From VRUE01 sp963702175 (GTDB taxonomy: Bacteria; Actinomycetota; Thermoleophilia; Solirubrobacterales; 70-9), in NCBI GenBank assembly GCA_963702175.1, contig OY969721.1, positions 1,116,001-1,180,000 of the forward strand: a stretch of DNA of 64,000 bases. The letters run 5' to 3'. The notes beneath the pieces were generated by a model. The model made no database searches and was not told the DNA's origin. It saw only the letters and a program-made list of their open reading frames with translations. Positions 15,326 through 23,392 of this stretch are shown here, one piece after another; position 1 is the first letter of the stretch, and every line of letters starts with the position of its first letter. The position numbers were made by a program, and so were the translations under genes.

Positions 15326-16000
15326 CTACACCGGGAACTCGTGCTTCACAGTCTCCAACGCCCAGTCGGCGCCCGCCTCCTCCAGCTGCTCGACCGAGTA
15401 GCTGCCGGTAGCGACGCCAACGACGCGGATACCGGCGCCGTGGCCGGCCTTGACGTCGCGGGGGGTGTCGCCGACTGCGATGCAGGCGCCATCGGCGAGG
15501 GTGCCGCCGGAAACGAGCTCGCCACGGGTGAGGGCCGTCTTCGTCACCTCGGTGCGGTCGGGTGAGTCGGAGCCGTAGCCGCCGAAGCTGAAGAAGCGGT
15601 TGAGGCCGGCGCGGGCGAGCTTGATGTGGGCGGCGGCCTCGATGTTGCCGGTGACCAGTCCGAGCAGGACGCCGCCGTCGATCAGCTCGTCGAGCAGGTT
15701 CTCGATCCCGGGCATCACCCGGTAGCCGTCGGACTCCGCCACGGTGTCGGGCAGGTGCTTGAGATAGCCACCGATCGCCTTGGCGCGTTCTTCAGCCGTG
15801 CCTTCGCGCCCGATCACCTCGCGGAAGATGATCTTGGCGATCTCAGGGTCGGTCATGCCGGCATCGGTGTGCTCGGCGACGTTGGCTTCGACTCCATGCA
15901 GTTCCTCGAAGGCGCGCTGCCAGGCGGCGCCCCCGGCGCCCCCTGTCACAAGGATGGTCCCGTCGATGTCGAAGAGCACAGCGTGGATGACACTTCGCAT
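15326..16000 (-). CDS. HAD-superfamily phosphatase (phosphoglycolate phosphatase-like)
   Basis: The 224-aa protein from ATG 16000 begins MRSVIHAVLFDIDGT. HAD motif I is DIDGT, motif II LVTGN, the motif III lysine probably lies in EVTKTAL, and motif IV is AVGDTPRDV. An alpha-helical C1 cap lies between motifs I and II. The fold and order match Gph/beta-phosphoglucomutase-type hydrolases; substrate is unassigned. An extension of the frame to 16072 would translate the 62-bp dispersed repeat and is rejected. The gene lies downstream of cydB on the same strand. Confidence 0.88.
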   Translation of the reverse strand: MRSVIHAVLFDIDGTILVTGGAGGAAWQRAFEELHGVEANVAEHTDAGMTDPEIAKIIFREVIGREGTAEERAKAIGGYLKHLPDTVAESDGYRVMPGIENLLDELIDGGVLLGLVTGNIEAAAHIKLARAGLNRFFSFGGYGSDSPDRTEVTKTALTRGELVSGGTLADGACIAVGDTPRDVKAGHGAGIRVVGVATGSYSVEQLEEAGADWALETVKHEFPV

Positions 16001-16004
16001 ATCG

Positions 16005-16066
16005 GCGTCCTCGGTCGCTTGCGTGCGGAGCACGCCACGCTCCCTGCGTCCTTGATCTGCTTGGTC
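16005..16066 (-). repeat. 62-bp dispersed repeat, copy B (inverted relative to copy A)
   Basis: The complement matches 9846-9907 at 59 of 62 bases (differences at three scattered positions) and similarity continues weakly to the following ATGCG. It fills the gap between the cydB stop and the HAD start, 4 bp upstream of the HAD start codon, so it would lie in the HAD 5' leader. Confidence 0.8.
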
Positions 16067-16078
16067 ATCCACGCTGTG

Positions 16079-17077
16079 TCAGTCCTGTAGGAGCTCCCGC
16101 TGGGAGAGCCAGTAGAGCAGGCCGAGGGAGGGCAGGACGACGATCGCAGCGATGCCGAAGACGACCAGGACCGAGTCGAGGGTCGGCCCCGGTGCCGCCG
16201 ACTCGCTGATCGTCAGCGAGGTCGGCAGCAGGTAGGGGAACTGGGCGACGGCCCAGCCCCAGATCACCGCGACGACGGCGCCGATCGCCAGCGGCCGCAA
16301 CCCGCGGCGCGCGGCGCGGGCCAGCATCGCCAACACGGCGAGGCCGCAGAGCGCCGAGGTGATCACTAGTGGTAGGCCCTCGGCGACGAGGCGGTCGTAG
16401 GCGTAGCGGGCGTCGGCATGGAGGGCGAAGATGCCGGCGATCGCCAGGGCGCCGGCGGCGAGTCCCGCGGCGAGGGCGCGGCGGGCGAAGTAGTCCTCCA
16501 TCTCGGCGTCGTCGTCGCGGCGGCTGTCGACGACGAGGAAGATCGCCGCCAGGTAGGCGCCGGTGGCGACGAAGAGCGCCCCGGTCAGCAGCGGCAGCGG
16601 TGCCAGCCAGCTGGAGAAGGCGTCGCCGTTGCCCTCCGCCGGCACGTTGCCGGCCGCCACCGCGCCGACCACCGTCCCCATGAAAAACGGGGTCAGCACC
16701 GAAGAGAGGGCGAAGGCGGCGCCCATCGCGCGGCGCGCCTGCAGCGACTCGATCGACTTGCGAAAGGCGAAGCCGGCGCCGCGCAGGACGATGCCGACCG
16801 CGGCCAGCGCCAGCGGCACGTAGAGGGTCGACATCAGCGCCCCGAAGGCCTCCGGGAAGGCGGTCCAGAGGACGACGAGGATAAAGATCAGCCAGACGTG
16901 GTTGGCCTCCCAGACGGGGGTCAGCGAACGCTGGATCCGCGCCCGCGGCCGCTCGCCCTTCTCCGCGCCGCCCGCGATCAGGTCCCAGAGGCCGCCGCCA
17001 AAGTCGGCGCCGCCGAAGACCGCGTAAAGCGTGGCGCCGGTCCAGAGGATCGCGGCGCAGAGGTCGGCCTTGGTCAC
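16079..17077 (-). CDS. cydB: Cytochrome bd ubiquinol/menaquinol oxidase subunit II
   Basis: The 332-aa membrane protein has about eight to nine helices. CydB motifs are GGADFGGGLWDL near residue 22 and PVWEANHVWLI near 55. GTG 17077 is preceded by GGGAGG. CydB partners CydA to form the bd oxidase, which reduces O2 with quinol under low oxygen. It follows cydA after a 58-bp gap that is mostly a palindromic repeat. cydCD assembly transporter genes are not in the window. Confidence 0.95.
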   Translation of the reverse strand: MTKADLCAAILWTGATLYAVFGGADFGGGLWDLIAGGAEKGERPRARIQRSLTPVWEANHVWLIFILVVLWTAFPEAFGALMSTLYVPLALAAVGIVLRGAGFAFRKSIESLQARRAMGAAFALSSVLTPFFMGTVVGAVAAGNVPAEGNGDAFSSWLAPLPLLTGALFVATGAYLAAIFLVVDSRRDDDAEMEDYFARRALAAGLAAGALAIAGIFALHADARYAYDRLVAEGLPLVITSALCGLAVLAMLARAARRGLRPLAIGAVVAVIWGWAVAQFPYLLPTSLTISESAAPGPTLDSVLVVFGIAAIVVLPSLGLLYWLSQRELLQD

Positions 17078-17088
17078 CGGAGCCTCCC

Positions 17089-17131
17089 GTGTGGCGAGTT
17101 AGCCGTCATATAGACGGGAAAGTCGCCACAC
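17089..17131. repeat. Near-palindromic dispersed repeat, copy 1 (cydA-cydB gap)
   Basis: GTGTGGCGA at 17089 pairs with TCGCCACAC ending at 17131, and inner arms CCGTC/GACGG flank ATATA. The element shares its sequence, allowing one gap and about five substitutions, with 35035-35074. It could fold in the mRNA and uncouple cydA and cydB levels, as REP elements do, or be a small mobile palindrome. Confidence 0.75.
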
Positions 17132-17135
17132 CCAC

Positions 17136-18521
17136 TCATGGGGCGACCTCCGCGGGCGGTGCGTATGGCGTCTCGGCAGCGTCCTCGCCCTGCTCGCGCC
17201 AGCGCCGCGACATCGCCCGCAAGACGAGGACCAGTCCGGTGCCGAGCGCCGCGTAGAGGAGGACGATCGCGGCGAAGGCAAACCAGATCCCCTCCGCCTC
17301 GGTCACCGCTTCCTCGGTTCGCATGTAGCCCTGGACGATCCAGGGCTGGCGGCCGACCTCGGTGACGATCCAGCCGCACCAGAGGGCGACGATCGCTGCC
17401 ACGCCGGAGACCGAGACGGCGCGCAGGAACCAGGGCGTGCGCGGGATGTCGCGTCGGCGCCACCAGACGAAGGCGAGCCACGCCGCGAGGCCGAGCAGCG
17501 CGCTCCCGATCCCAACCATCGTGTCGAAGGAGAGGTGGAGCAGCGTGTTGGCGGGCGGGCGCTCGTCGGGCGGGATGTCCTCGAGCCCGGTCACGACCGT
17601 GTCGGCGCTGAACCCGACCAGGTAGGAGTCGAGGTCGGGGATGCCGATCGCCCCCTTGACCCCGTCGTCGGTGCAGATACCCCCCAGGTACTCGGTCTGG
17701 TTGGGCCCGGTCTCCTGGATGCACTCGAAGCCGGCGAACTTGGCCGGCTGGTGGTCGGCGACCTCGCGCGCCGCGGTGTCGCCGACGAAGATCTGGATCG
17801 GGGTAGCGATACAGGCGATCGTGAGCGGGATCAGCAGCCCGAGCCGGTGCATGCGGTCGCGGCGTCCACGCAGCATCCCCACCGCGTAGACGGAGGCGAC
17901 GAGGAAGCCGGCGACCATGTAGGCGGCGAGGATCATGTGCGGCACCTCGTAGTGCCAGGCCGGGTTGAAGAGGACCTCGAGCGGCTGCGTGTCGACGACC
18001 TTGCCGGCGGCGTCGAGGGTGAACCCCTGCGGTTGGTTCATCCAGGCGTTGGCGGTGACGACCGAGAAGGCGCCGCCGATCCCCGTGATCACCATCGGCA
18101 TCCCCGACCAGAAGTGCGCCCAGCCGCCGAGCCGCTTCCAGCCGTAGATGTAGATGGTGAGGAAGATCGCCTCGGTGAAGAAGAAGATCCCCTCGATCGC
18201 GAAGGCGATCCCGAAGGCGTCGCCGAAGCGCTCCATGAACTCGGGCCAGAGCAGGCCGAACTCGAAGCTGAGCACGGTGCCGCTGACGGCGCCGACGGCG
18301 AAGGTGACCGCCATCGCCTTCGACCAGCGCTGTGCGAGTCGCATCGCGTCCTCGTCGCCCCGCTTGAGGCCGAGCCAGTTGGCGGTGAGGATGATCGCCG
18401 GGAAGGCGACGCCGAGGCAGGCGAGGACGATGTGGAAGCCGAGCGTGAACGCCATCAGCTCGCGGGCGGCGAGCAGGTTGGACTCCGACGCCGCGAGCGG
18501 GAGGGCGTCGAGCGGCGGCAC
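17136..18521 (-). CDS. cydA: Cytochrome bd oxidase subunit I
   Basis: The 461-aa polytopic protein has the N-terminal TLGFHIVLA histidine (heme ligand), FWSGMP, NPAWHYEVPHM with the second His region, SFDTMVGIG carrying the heme b558 Met, and GRQPWIVQGYMRTEEAV. The Q-loop is short, as in many actinobacteria and Firmicutes. It catalyses quinol oxidation and O2 reduction together with CydB. The start GTG 18521 lies 2 bp after the pgi stop, so it is very likely read from the tkt-tal-pgi transcript, an unusual pairing with carbohydrate genes. Confidence 0.95.
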   Translation of the reverse strand: MPPLDALPLAASESNLLAARELMAFTLGFHIVLACLGVAFPAIILTANWLGLKRGDEDAMRLAQRWSKAMAVTFAVGAVSGTVLSFEFGLLWPEFMERFGDAFGIAFAIEGIFFFTEAIFLTIYIYGWKRLGGWAHFWSGMPMVITGIGGAFSVVTANAWMNQPQGFTLDAAGKVVDTQPLEVLFNPAWHYEVPHMILAAYMVAGFLVASVYAVGMLRGRRDRMHRLGLLIPLTIACIATPIQIFVGDTAAREVADHQPAKFAGFECIQETGPNQTEYLGGICTDDGVKGAIGIPDLDSYLVGFSADTVVTGLEDIPPDERPPANTLLHLSFDTMVGIGSALLGLAAWLAFVWWRRRDIPRTPWFLRAVSVSGVAAIVALWCGWIVTEVGRQPWIVQGYMRTEEAVTEAEGIWFAFAAIVLLYAALGTGLVLVLRAMSRRWREQGEDAAETPYAPPAEVAP

Positions 18522-18523
18522 CG

Positions 18524-20164
18524 CTACTCCGTGGCCCTGGCCTGGCGGTAGCGGCGGATCAGCGCGTTGGTCGAGCTGTCGTGGTGGAGCTCAGGCTCCT
18601 CGTCGGCCTGCAGCTCGGGGATGATCGCCACCGCCAGCGCCTTGCCCAGCTCGACCCCCCACTGGTCGAAGGAGTCGATCCCCCAGATCGCGCCCTGGGT
18701 GAAGACGCTGTGCTCGTAGAGGGCGACCAGCGTCCCCAGCACGAACGGGTCGAGGCGCTCGGCGAGGATCGTGTTCGAGGGGCGGTTGCCCTCCATCACC
18801 CGGTGCGGGACGATCGCCTCCGGCGTCCCCTCGGCACGGACCTGCTCGGCGGTCTTGCCGAAGGCGAGCGCCTCGGCCTGGGCGAAGACGTTGGAGACGA
18901 GGAGGTCGTGGTGCTCGCCGAGCGGGTTGAGGCTATGCATGAAGCCAATGAAGTCGCAGGGGATAAGCCGCGTCCCCTGGTGGATCAGCTGGTAGAAGGA
19001 GTGCTGGCCGTTGGTGCCCGACTCGCCCCAGAAGATCGCCCCGGTGTCGTAGTCGACGCGGGCGCCGTCGAGGGTGACGTGCTTGCCGTTCGACTCCATC
19101 GTCAGCTGCTGGAGGTAGGCCGGGAAGCGGTGCAGGTACTGGTCGTAGGGAAAGACGCCGCAGGTCTGGGCGCCGAAGAAGTCGCCGTACCAGACCGCGA
19201 GTAGGCCGAGGAGCATCGGCAGATTCTCGGCCGGTGGCGCCTCGCGGAAGTGCTCGTCCATGGCGTGGAAGCCGGCCAGCATCTCGGCGAAGCGGGCCGG
19301 GCCGATCGCCAGCATGGTCGAGAGGCCGATCGCCGAGTCCATCGAGTAGCGGCCCCCCACCCACTCCCAGAAGCCGAACATGTTCTCGACGTCAATGCCG
19401 AATTTCGCCACCTCCTCGGCGTTGGTCGAGACCGCGACGAAGTGCTTGGCGACGGCGGCCTCGTCGCCCCCCAGGCCCGCCAGAGACCACTCACGCGCGG
19501 TTCTCGCGTTGGTCATCGTCTCCAGCGTGGTGAAGGTCTTCGAGGAGATCACGAAGAGTGTCTCCTCCGGGTCGAGGTCGCGGGTCGACTCGGCGAAGTC
19601 GGTGGCGTCGACGTTGGAGACGAAGCGGAAGTTCGTCTCGCGGCGGCTGTAGTGGCGCAGCGCCTCGTAAGCCATCACTGGACCGAGGTCGGAGCCGCCG
19701 ATGCCGACGTTGACCACGTTGCGGATCGGCTTCCCGGTGTGGCCGGTCCACTCGCCGGAGCGGACCCGCTCGGCGAAGGTGCTCATCCGGTCGAGCGTCT
19801 CGTGGACCCGCTTGACCACGTCAACGCCATCGACGACGAGCGAGCGCTCGCGCGGCATCCGCAGCGCCACGTGGAGGACGGCACGGTCCTCGGAGACGTT
19901 GATGTGCTCGCCGCTGAACATCGCTTCGCGGCGCTCCTCGACACCACGCTCGCGGGCCAGCTCGCCGAGCAGGATCACGGTCTCGTCGGTGATCCGGTTC
20001 TTGGAGAAGTCGAGGTGGAGGCCGGCGCCGTCGGCGACCAAGCGCTCGCCCCTGGCCGGGTCCGAAGCGAAGAGATCGCGCAGGTGGCGGTCGGCGATCT
20101 CACCGTGGTGGCGCTCCAGCGCCTTCCACGCCTCCCCCTCGCGCAGCGGGGGGACTTCGCTCAC
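18524..20164 (-). CDS. pgi: Glucose-6-phosphate isomerase
   Basis: The 546-aa protein matches the usual long Pgi length. Motifs include NVGIGGSDLGP, VISKTFTT-type SSKTFTT, GGRYSMDSAIGL, WGESGTNGQHSFYQLIHQGT and a C-terminal FDQWGVELGK with the catalytic Lys. It interconverts glucose-6-P and fructose-6-P. GTG 20164 is chosen because it overlaps the tal stop as GTGA; a longer open frame to 20311 is antisense noise within tal. It is the third gene of tkt-tal-pgi. Confidence 0.96.
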   Translation of the reverse strand: MSEVPPLREGEAWKALERHHGEIADRHLRDLFASDPARGERLVADGAGLHLDFSKNRITDETVILLGELARERGVEERREAMFSGEHINVSEDRAVLHVALRMPRERSLVVDGVDVVKRVHETLDRMSTFAERVRSGEWTGHTGKPIRNVVNVGIGGSDLGPVMAYEALRHYSRRETNFRFVSNVDATDFAESTRDLDPEETLFVISSKTFTTLETMTNARTAREWSLAGLGGDEAAVAKHFVAVSTNAEEVAKFGIDVENMFGFWEWVGGRYSMDSAIGLSTMLAIGPARFAEMLAGFHAMDEHFREAPPAENLPMLLGLLAVWYGDFFGAQTCGVFPYDQYLHRFPAYLQQLTMESNGKHVTLDGARVDYDTGAIFWGESGTNGQHSFYQLIHQGTRLIPCDFIGFMHSLNPLGEHHDLLVSNVFAQAEALAFGKTAEQVRAEGTPEAIVPHRVMEGNRPSNTILAERLDPFVLGTLVALYEHSVFTQGAIWGIDSFDQWGVELGKALAVAIIPELQADEEPELHHDSSTNALIRRYRQARATE

Positions 20165-21261
20165 GCGCGCGCCCCGACCTGCGACTCGATCGTATTCAGC
20201 ATCTCGTCCCACGACTTGGCGAAGCTGGCCTTGCCCTCCTCCTGCAGCCGCTCGGCGAGCGCGTCGACGTCGATCCCGGCCTTCGCGAACTCCGCCAGCA
20301 CCTGCTCGCAATCGCCGCCGTCCGCCGGCACCAGGTCGCCGATCTCGCCGTGGTCGGCGAAGGCGTGCAGGGTCGGCTCGGGCATCGTGTTGACGGTAAG
20401 GGGCGAGGCGAAGCCCTCGATGTAGAGGGTGTCGGAGGCCTCGGGGTCCTTGGTGCCAGTGCTGGCCCAGAGCAGCCGCTGCGGTCGCGCCCCCTCGTTC
20501 ATCAGCCGTTGCATTCTCGGCGAGTCGAGTAGCTCACGGTAGGCGCGGTAGGCGCGGAAGCCAATCGCCATACCGAGACGGTTGTGCAGCTCGTCGGGCA
20601 CTTCGCCGGCGACGGCGACGTCCCAGCGGCTGATGAAGAGCGAGGCGACCGAGGAGACGTCGGCGCTGAGCCCGGCCTCGATCCGACGCTCGATGCCACG
20701 CATATAGGCGTCTGCGGCGGCGAGGTACTGCTTGTCGTCGAACAAGAGGGTGACGTTGATCGGCACCCCGGCGAAGATCGACTCCTCGATCGCAATGCGT
20801 CCCGCCTCGGTGCCGGGGATCTTGATGTAGAGGTTGTCGCGCTCGGCCTTGGCGTGGAGCTGCGCAGCCTCCTCGATGGTCGCGTCGGCGTCGTCGGCGA
20901 TCAGCGGCGAGACCTCGAGCGAGCAGAAGCCGTCGACGCCAGCGGTGCGCTCGTGGACCGCGGCGAAGAGGTCGGTCGCGTCGCGCAGGTCGGCCAGGGC
21001 CAGCTCGAAGAAGATCCGCTCCGTGGGCGTGGCACCTATCCCCTCGTCGGGAACCGCGCTGGCACTCAACTCGGCGATGTGCTGGTCGTAGGTGTCGCTT
21101 CCGGAGATCGCCTTGTCGAAGATCGTCGGGTTGGAGGTCAGGCCGGTGACCGAAAGCTCCTCGATGTAGCCCCGCAGGGTGCCGTCCTCCAGCATCGTGC
21201 GGGTGATGTTGTCGAGCCAGAGGCTCTGGCCCAGCTCGTGCAGCTTCGCGGTCGGCTTCAT
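20161..21261 (-). CDS. tal: Transaldolase
   Basis: The 366-aa protein has SVTGLTSNPTIFDKAI near the N-terminus and the Schiff-base lysine in NLYIKIPGT near residue 147. GVPINVTLLF and LWASTGTKDP are also present. Length fits the actinobacterial Tal class (about 370 aa). It moves a three-carbon unit between sedoheptulose-7-P and glyceraldehyde-3-P. The start overlaps the tkt stop (ATGA) and the stop overlaps the pgi start, showing translational coupling. Confidence 0.96.
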   Translation of the reverse strand: MKPTAKLHELGQSLWLDNITRTMLEDGTLRGYIEELSVTGLTSNPTIFDKAISGSDTYDQHIAELSASAVPDEGIGATPTERIFFELALADLRDATDLFAAVHERTAGVDGFCSLEVSPLIADDADATIEEAAQLHAKAERDNLYIKIPGTEAGRIAIEESIFAGVPINVTLLFDDKQYLAAADAYMRGIERRIEAGLSADVSSVASLFISRWDVAVAGEVPDELHNRLGMAIGFRAYRAYRELLDSPRMQRLMNEGARPQRLLWASTGTKDPEASDTLYIEGFASPLTVNTMPEPTLHAFADHGEIGDLVPADGGDCEQVLAEFAKAGIDVDALAERLQEEGKASFAKSWDEMLNTIESQVGARA

Positions 21262-23339
21262 GAGAGCAGCTCCTTTGCGGCTTCGGCCACCCGGTCAGGG
21301 GTGAAGCCGAACTTGTCTTGTACATCCTTCAGCGGCGCCGATGTCCCAAACGTGCGCATTCCGATCTTGACGCCGTCAGACCCAACGTAGCGATCCCAGC
21401 CCAGCGTCGAGGCCTCCTCGACCGAGACGCGCCGGGTCACGCCCGGCGGCAGCACCGCATCGCGATAGGCCTGGTCCTGGCGGTCGAAGAGCTCCCAGCA
21501 GGGGAGGCTGACGACGCGCGAGCGGACCCCTTTGCCGCTCAGCTCCTCGTGGGCGGAGAGGGCGAGGGCGACCTCGCTGCCGGTGGCGATCAGGATCAGG
21601 TCCGGCACACCATCACCGACTCCGTCGGTGATGGTGGAGCCGTCACCGTCACTTTCGGCGAGCACGTAGCCGCCGCGGCGCAGGCCCTCGGCGGGGGCGT
21701 ACTTGCTGCGGTCGAGGACCGGCACGTTCTGGCGGGTGAGGACGAGGGCGACGGGCTGGTGGCTGCGATCGAGCGCCACCCGCCAGGCCTCGGCGGTCTC
21801 GTTGGCGTCGGCCGGGCGGATCACGTCGAGGCCGGGGATCGCCCGCAGCGAGGCGAGCTGCTCGACCGGCTGGTGGGTCGGGCCGTCCTCGCCGAGGCCG
21901 ATCGAGTCGTGGGTGAAGAGGTGGATCACCGGCAGCTCCATCAGCGACGAAAGGCGGATCGCCGGCCGCGCGTAGTCAGAGAAGGTGAGATAGGTCGACC
22001 AGAGCGGCCGCAGCTTGGAAAGCGAGAGGCCGTTGGAGATCGCCGCCGCCTCGTGCTCGCGGATCCCGTAGTGGAGCTGGCGGCCGTCGTAGGCACCGGG
22101 CTCGAAGTCGGCGGCGCGCTCGGGGTCGATGCGGACCGAGGTCGAGTCGGTGAGGTCGGCTGAGCCGGCGAGCAACCAGGGTAGCCGCGCGGCGACCGCG
22201 TTCTCGACCTGGTTGGAGGCCTTGCGGGTGGCGATCCCCTTCTCGTCGGGATCGAAGCTGGGGATCTCGGCGTCCCAGCCCTGCGGCAGCTCGCGCCTCT
22301 GCATCGCCTCGATCTCGGTGGCGAGATCGGGGCTCTGCTTTGCGTATTCGGCGAGCCTTCCCTCCCACTCGGCGCGCAGCTCGGCTCCGCGCTTGCCGAT
22401 CCCCGCCGCGAAGTGCTCCTTGACCCCGTCGGGGACGAGGAACTGGGCGTCCTCGGGCCAGCCGTAAGCGCGCTTCGTCTCCCGCACCTCCTCCTCGCCG
22501 AGCGGCTCGCCGTGGACGGCGGCGGTGTCGTGCTTGTGCGGCGAGCCCCAGCCGATGTGGCTATCGAGGATGACCATGGTCGGGCGGCCTTCCTCCCCCT
22601 TGAACTCCTCGAGGGCGGCAGCGATCAGCTCGGTGTCGTTGGCATCGCCGACGCGGGTGACGTTCCAGGCGTAGCCCTGGAAGCGAGCGGCGACGTCGTC
22701 CTCGTAGGCGAGCTTGGTTTTGCCGTCGATCGTGATCTGGTTGTTGTCGTAGACCCAGCAGAGGTTGTCGAGCTTCAGGTGGCCGGCGATCGAGGCGGCC
22801 TCGTTGGAGACGCCCTCCATCAGGCAGCCGTCACCGGCGATCGCATAGACGTCGAAGTCGAAGATGTCGGTGCCGTAGCGGGCGCCCTGCCACTTGGAAG
22901 CGATTGCCATCCCGACTGAGGTGGCAATCCCCTGGCCCAGTGGCCCGGTCGTGGTCTCAACCCCGGAGGTCCAGCGGTACTCGGGGTGGCCGGGGGCGCG
23001 CGAGTCGAGCTGGCGGAAGCGTTCGACGTCCTCGAGCGAGACGGACGGCTTGCCGACGACCTCGTAGTCGGGGTCGACCGCTTGCACCTCGGCGAGGAAT
23101 AGCAGCGAGTAGAGCAGCATCGAGGCGTGACCGGCGGAGAGGACGAAGCGGTCGCGGTTGGGCCAGATCGGGTCGGCCGGGTCGAAGCGGAGGAAGCGCT
23201 GCCAGAGCGTGTATGCGAGCGGCGCCAGCGCCATCGGCGTCCCTGGATGGCCCGAGTTCGCCTTCTGGATCGCGTCGATCGACAGCGTCCGGATCGTGTT
23301 GATGCAGACCTGGTCGATGTCTTGCTCGGGGGTCGGCAT
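21258..23339 (-). CDS. tkt: Transketolase
   Basis: The 693-aa full-length enzyme has SGHPGTPMALAP, the thiamine diphosphate motif GDGCLMEGVSNEAASIAG with DNNQITIDG, and FTHDSIGLGEDGPTHQPVEQLA in the pyrimidine domain. IATGSEVALAL begins the C-terminal domain. It transfers two-carbon units in the non-oxidative pentose phosphate branch. It leads the tkt-tal-pgi operon. Just before the C-terminal domain there is a DGDGSTITDGVGDGVP stretch that contains a perfect DNA hairpin and looks like an extra insertion. Confidence 0.97.
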   Translation of the reverse strand: MPTPEQDIDQVCINTIRTLSIDAIQKANSGHPGTPMALAPLAYTLWQRFLRFDPADPIWPNRDRFVLSAGHASMLLYSLLFLAEVQAVDPDYEVVGKPSVSLEDVERFRQLDSRAPGHPEYRWTSGVETTTGPLGQGIATSVGMAIASKWQGARYGTDIFDFDVYAIAGDGCLMEGVSNEAASIAGHLKLDNLCWVYDNNQITIDGKTKLAYEDDVAARFQGYAWNVTRVGDANDTELIAAALEEFKGEEGRPTMVILDSHIGWGSPHKHDTAAVHGEPLGEEEVRETKRAYGWPEDAQFLVPDGVKEHFAAGIGKRGAELRAEWEGRLAEYAKQSPDLATEIEAMQRRELPQGWDAEIPSFDPDEKGIATRKASNQVENAVAARLPWLLAGSADLTDSTSVRIDPERAADFEPGAYDGRQLHYGIREHEAAAISNGLSLSKLRPLWSTYLTFSDYARPAIRLSSLMELPVIHLFTHDSIGLGEDGPTHQPVEQLASLRAIPGLDVIRPADANETAEAWRVALDRSHQPVALVLTRQNVPVLDRSKYAPAEGLRRGGYVLAESDGDGSTITDGVGDGVPDLILIATGSEVALALSAHEELSGKGVRSRVVSLPCWELFDRQDQAYRDAVLPPGVTRRVSVEEASTLGWDRYVGSDGVKIGMRTFGTSAPLKDVQDKFGFTPDRVAEAAKELLS
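21610..21634. repeat. Perfect inverted repeat inside tkt
   Basis: CCATCACCGAC-TCC-GTCGGTGATGG is an exact 11-bp stem with a 3-nt loop within the coding sequence. It encodes part of a Gly/Asp-rich loop. Confidence 0.7.
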
Positions 23340-23392
23340 GCGGGTCTCCTCGATCCTATTCCCCGGCCCCCACGCCCCCTACGCGTCGGCTG

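Noticed and set aside
16001..16072. N-terminal extension of the HAD protein
   Set aside because: It would translate the 62-bp dispersed repeat; the HAD fold starts at MRSVIHAVLFDIDGT.
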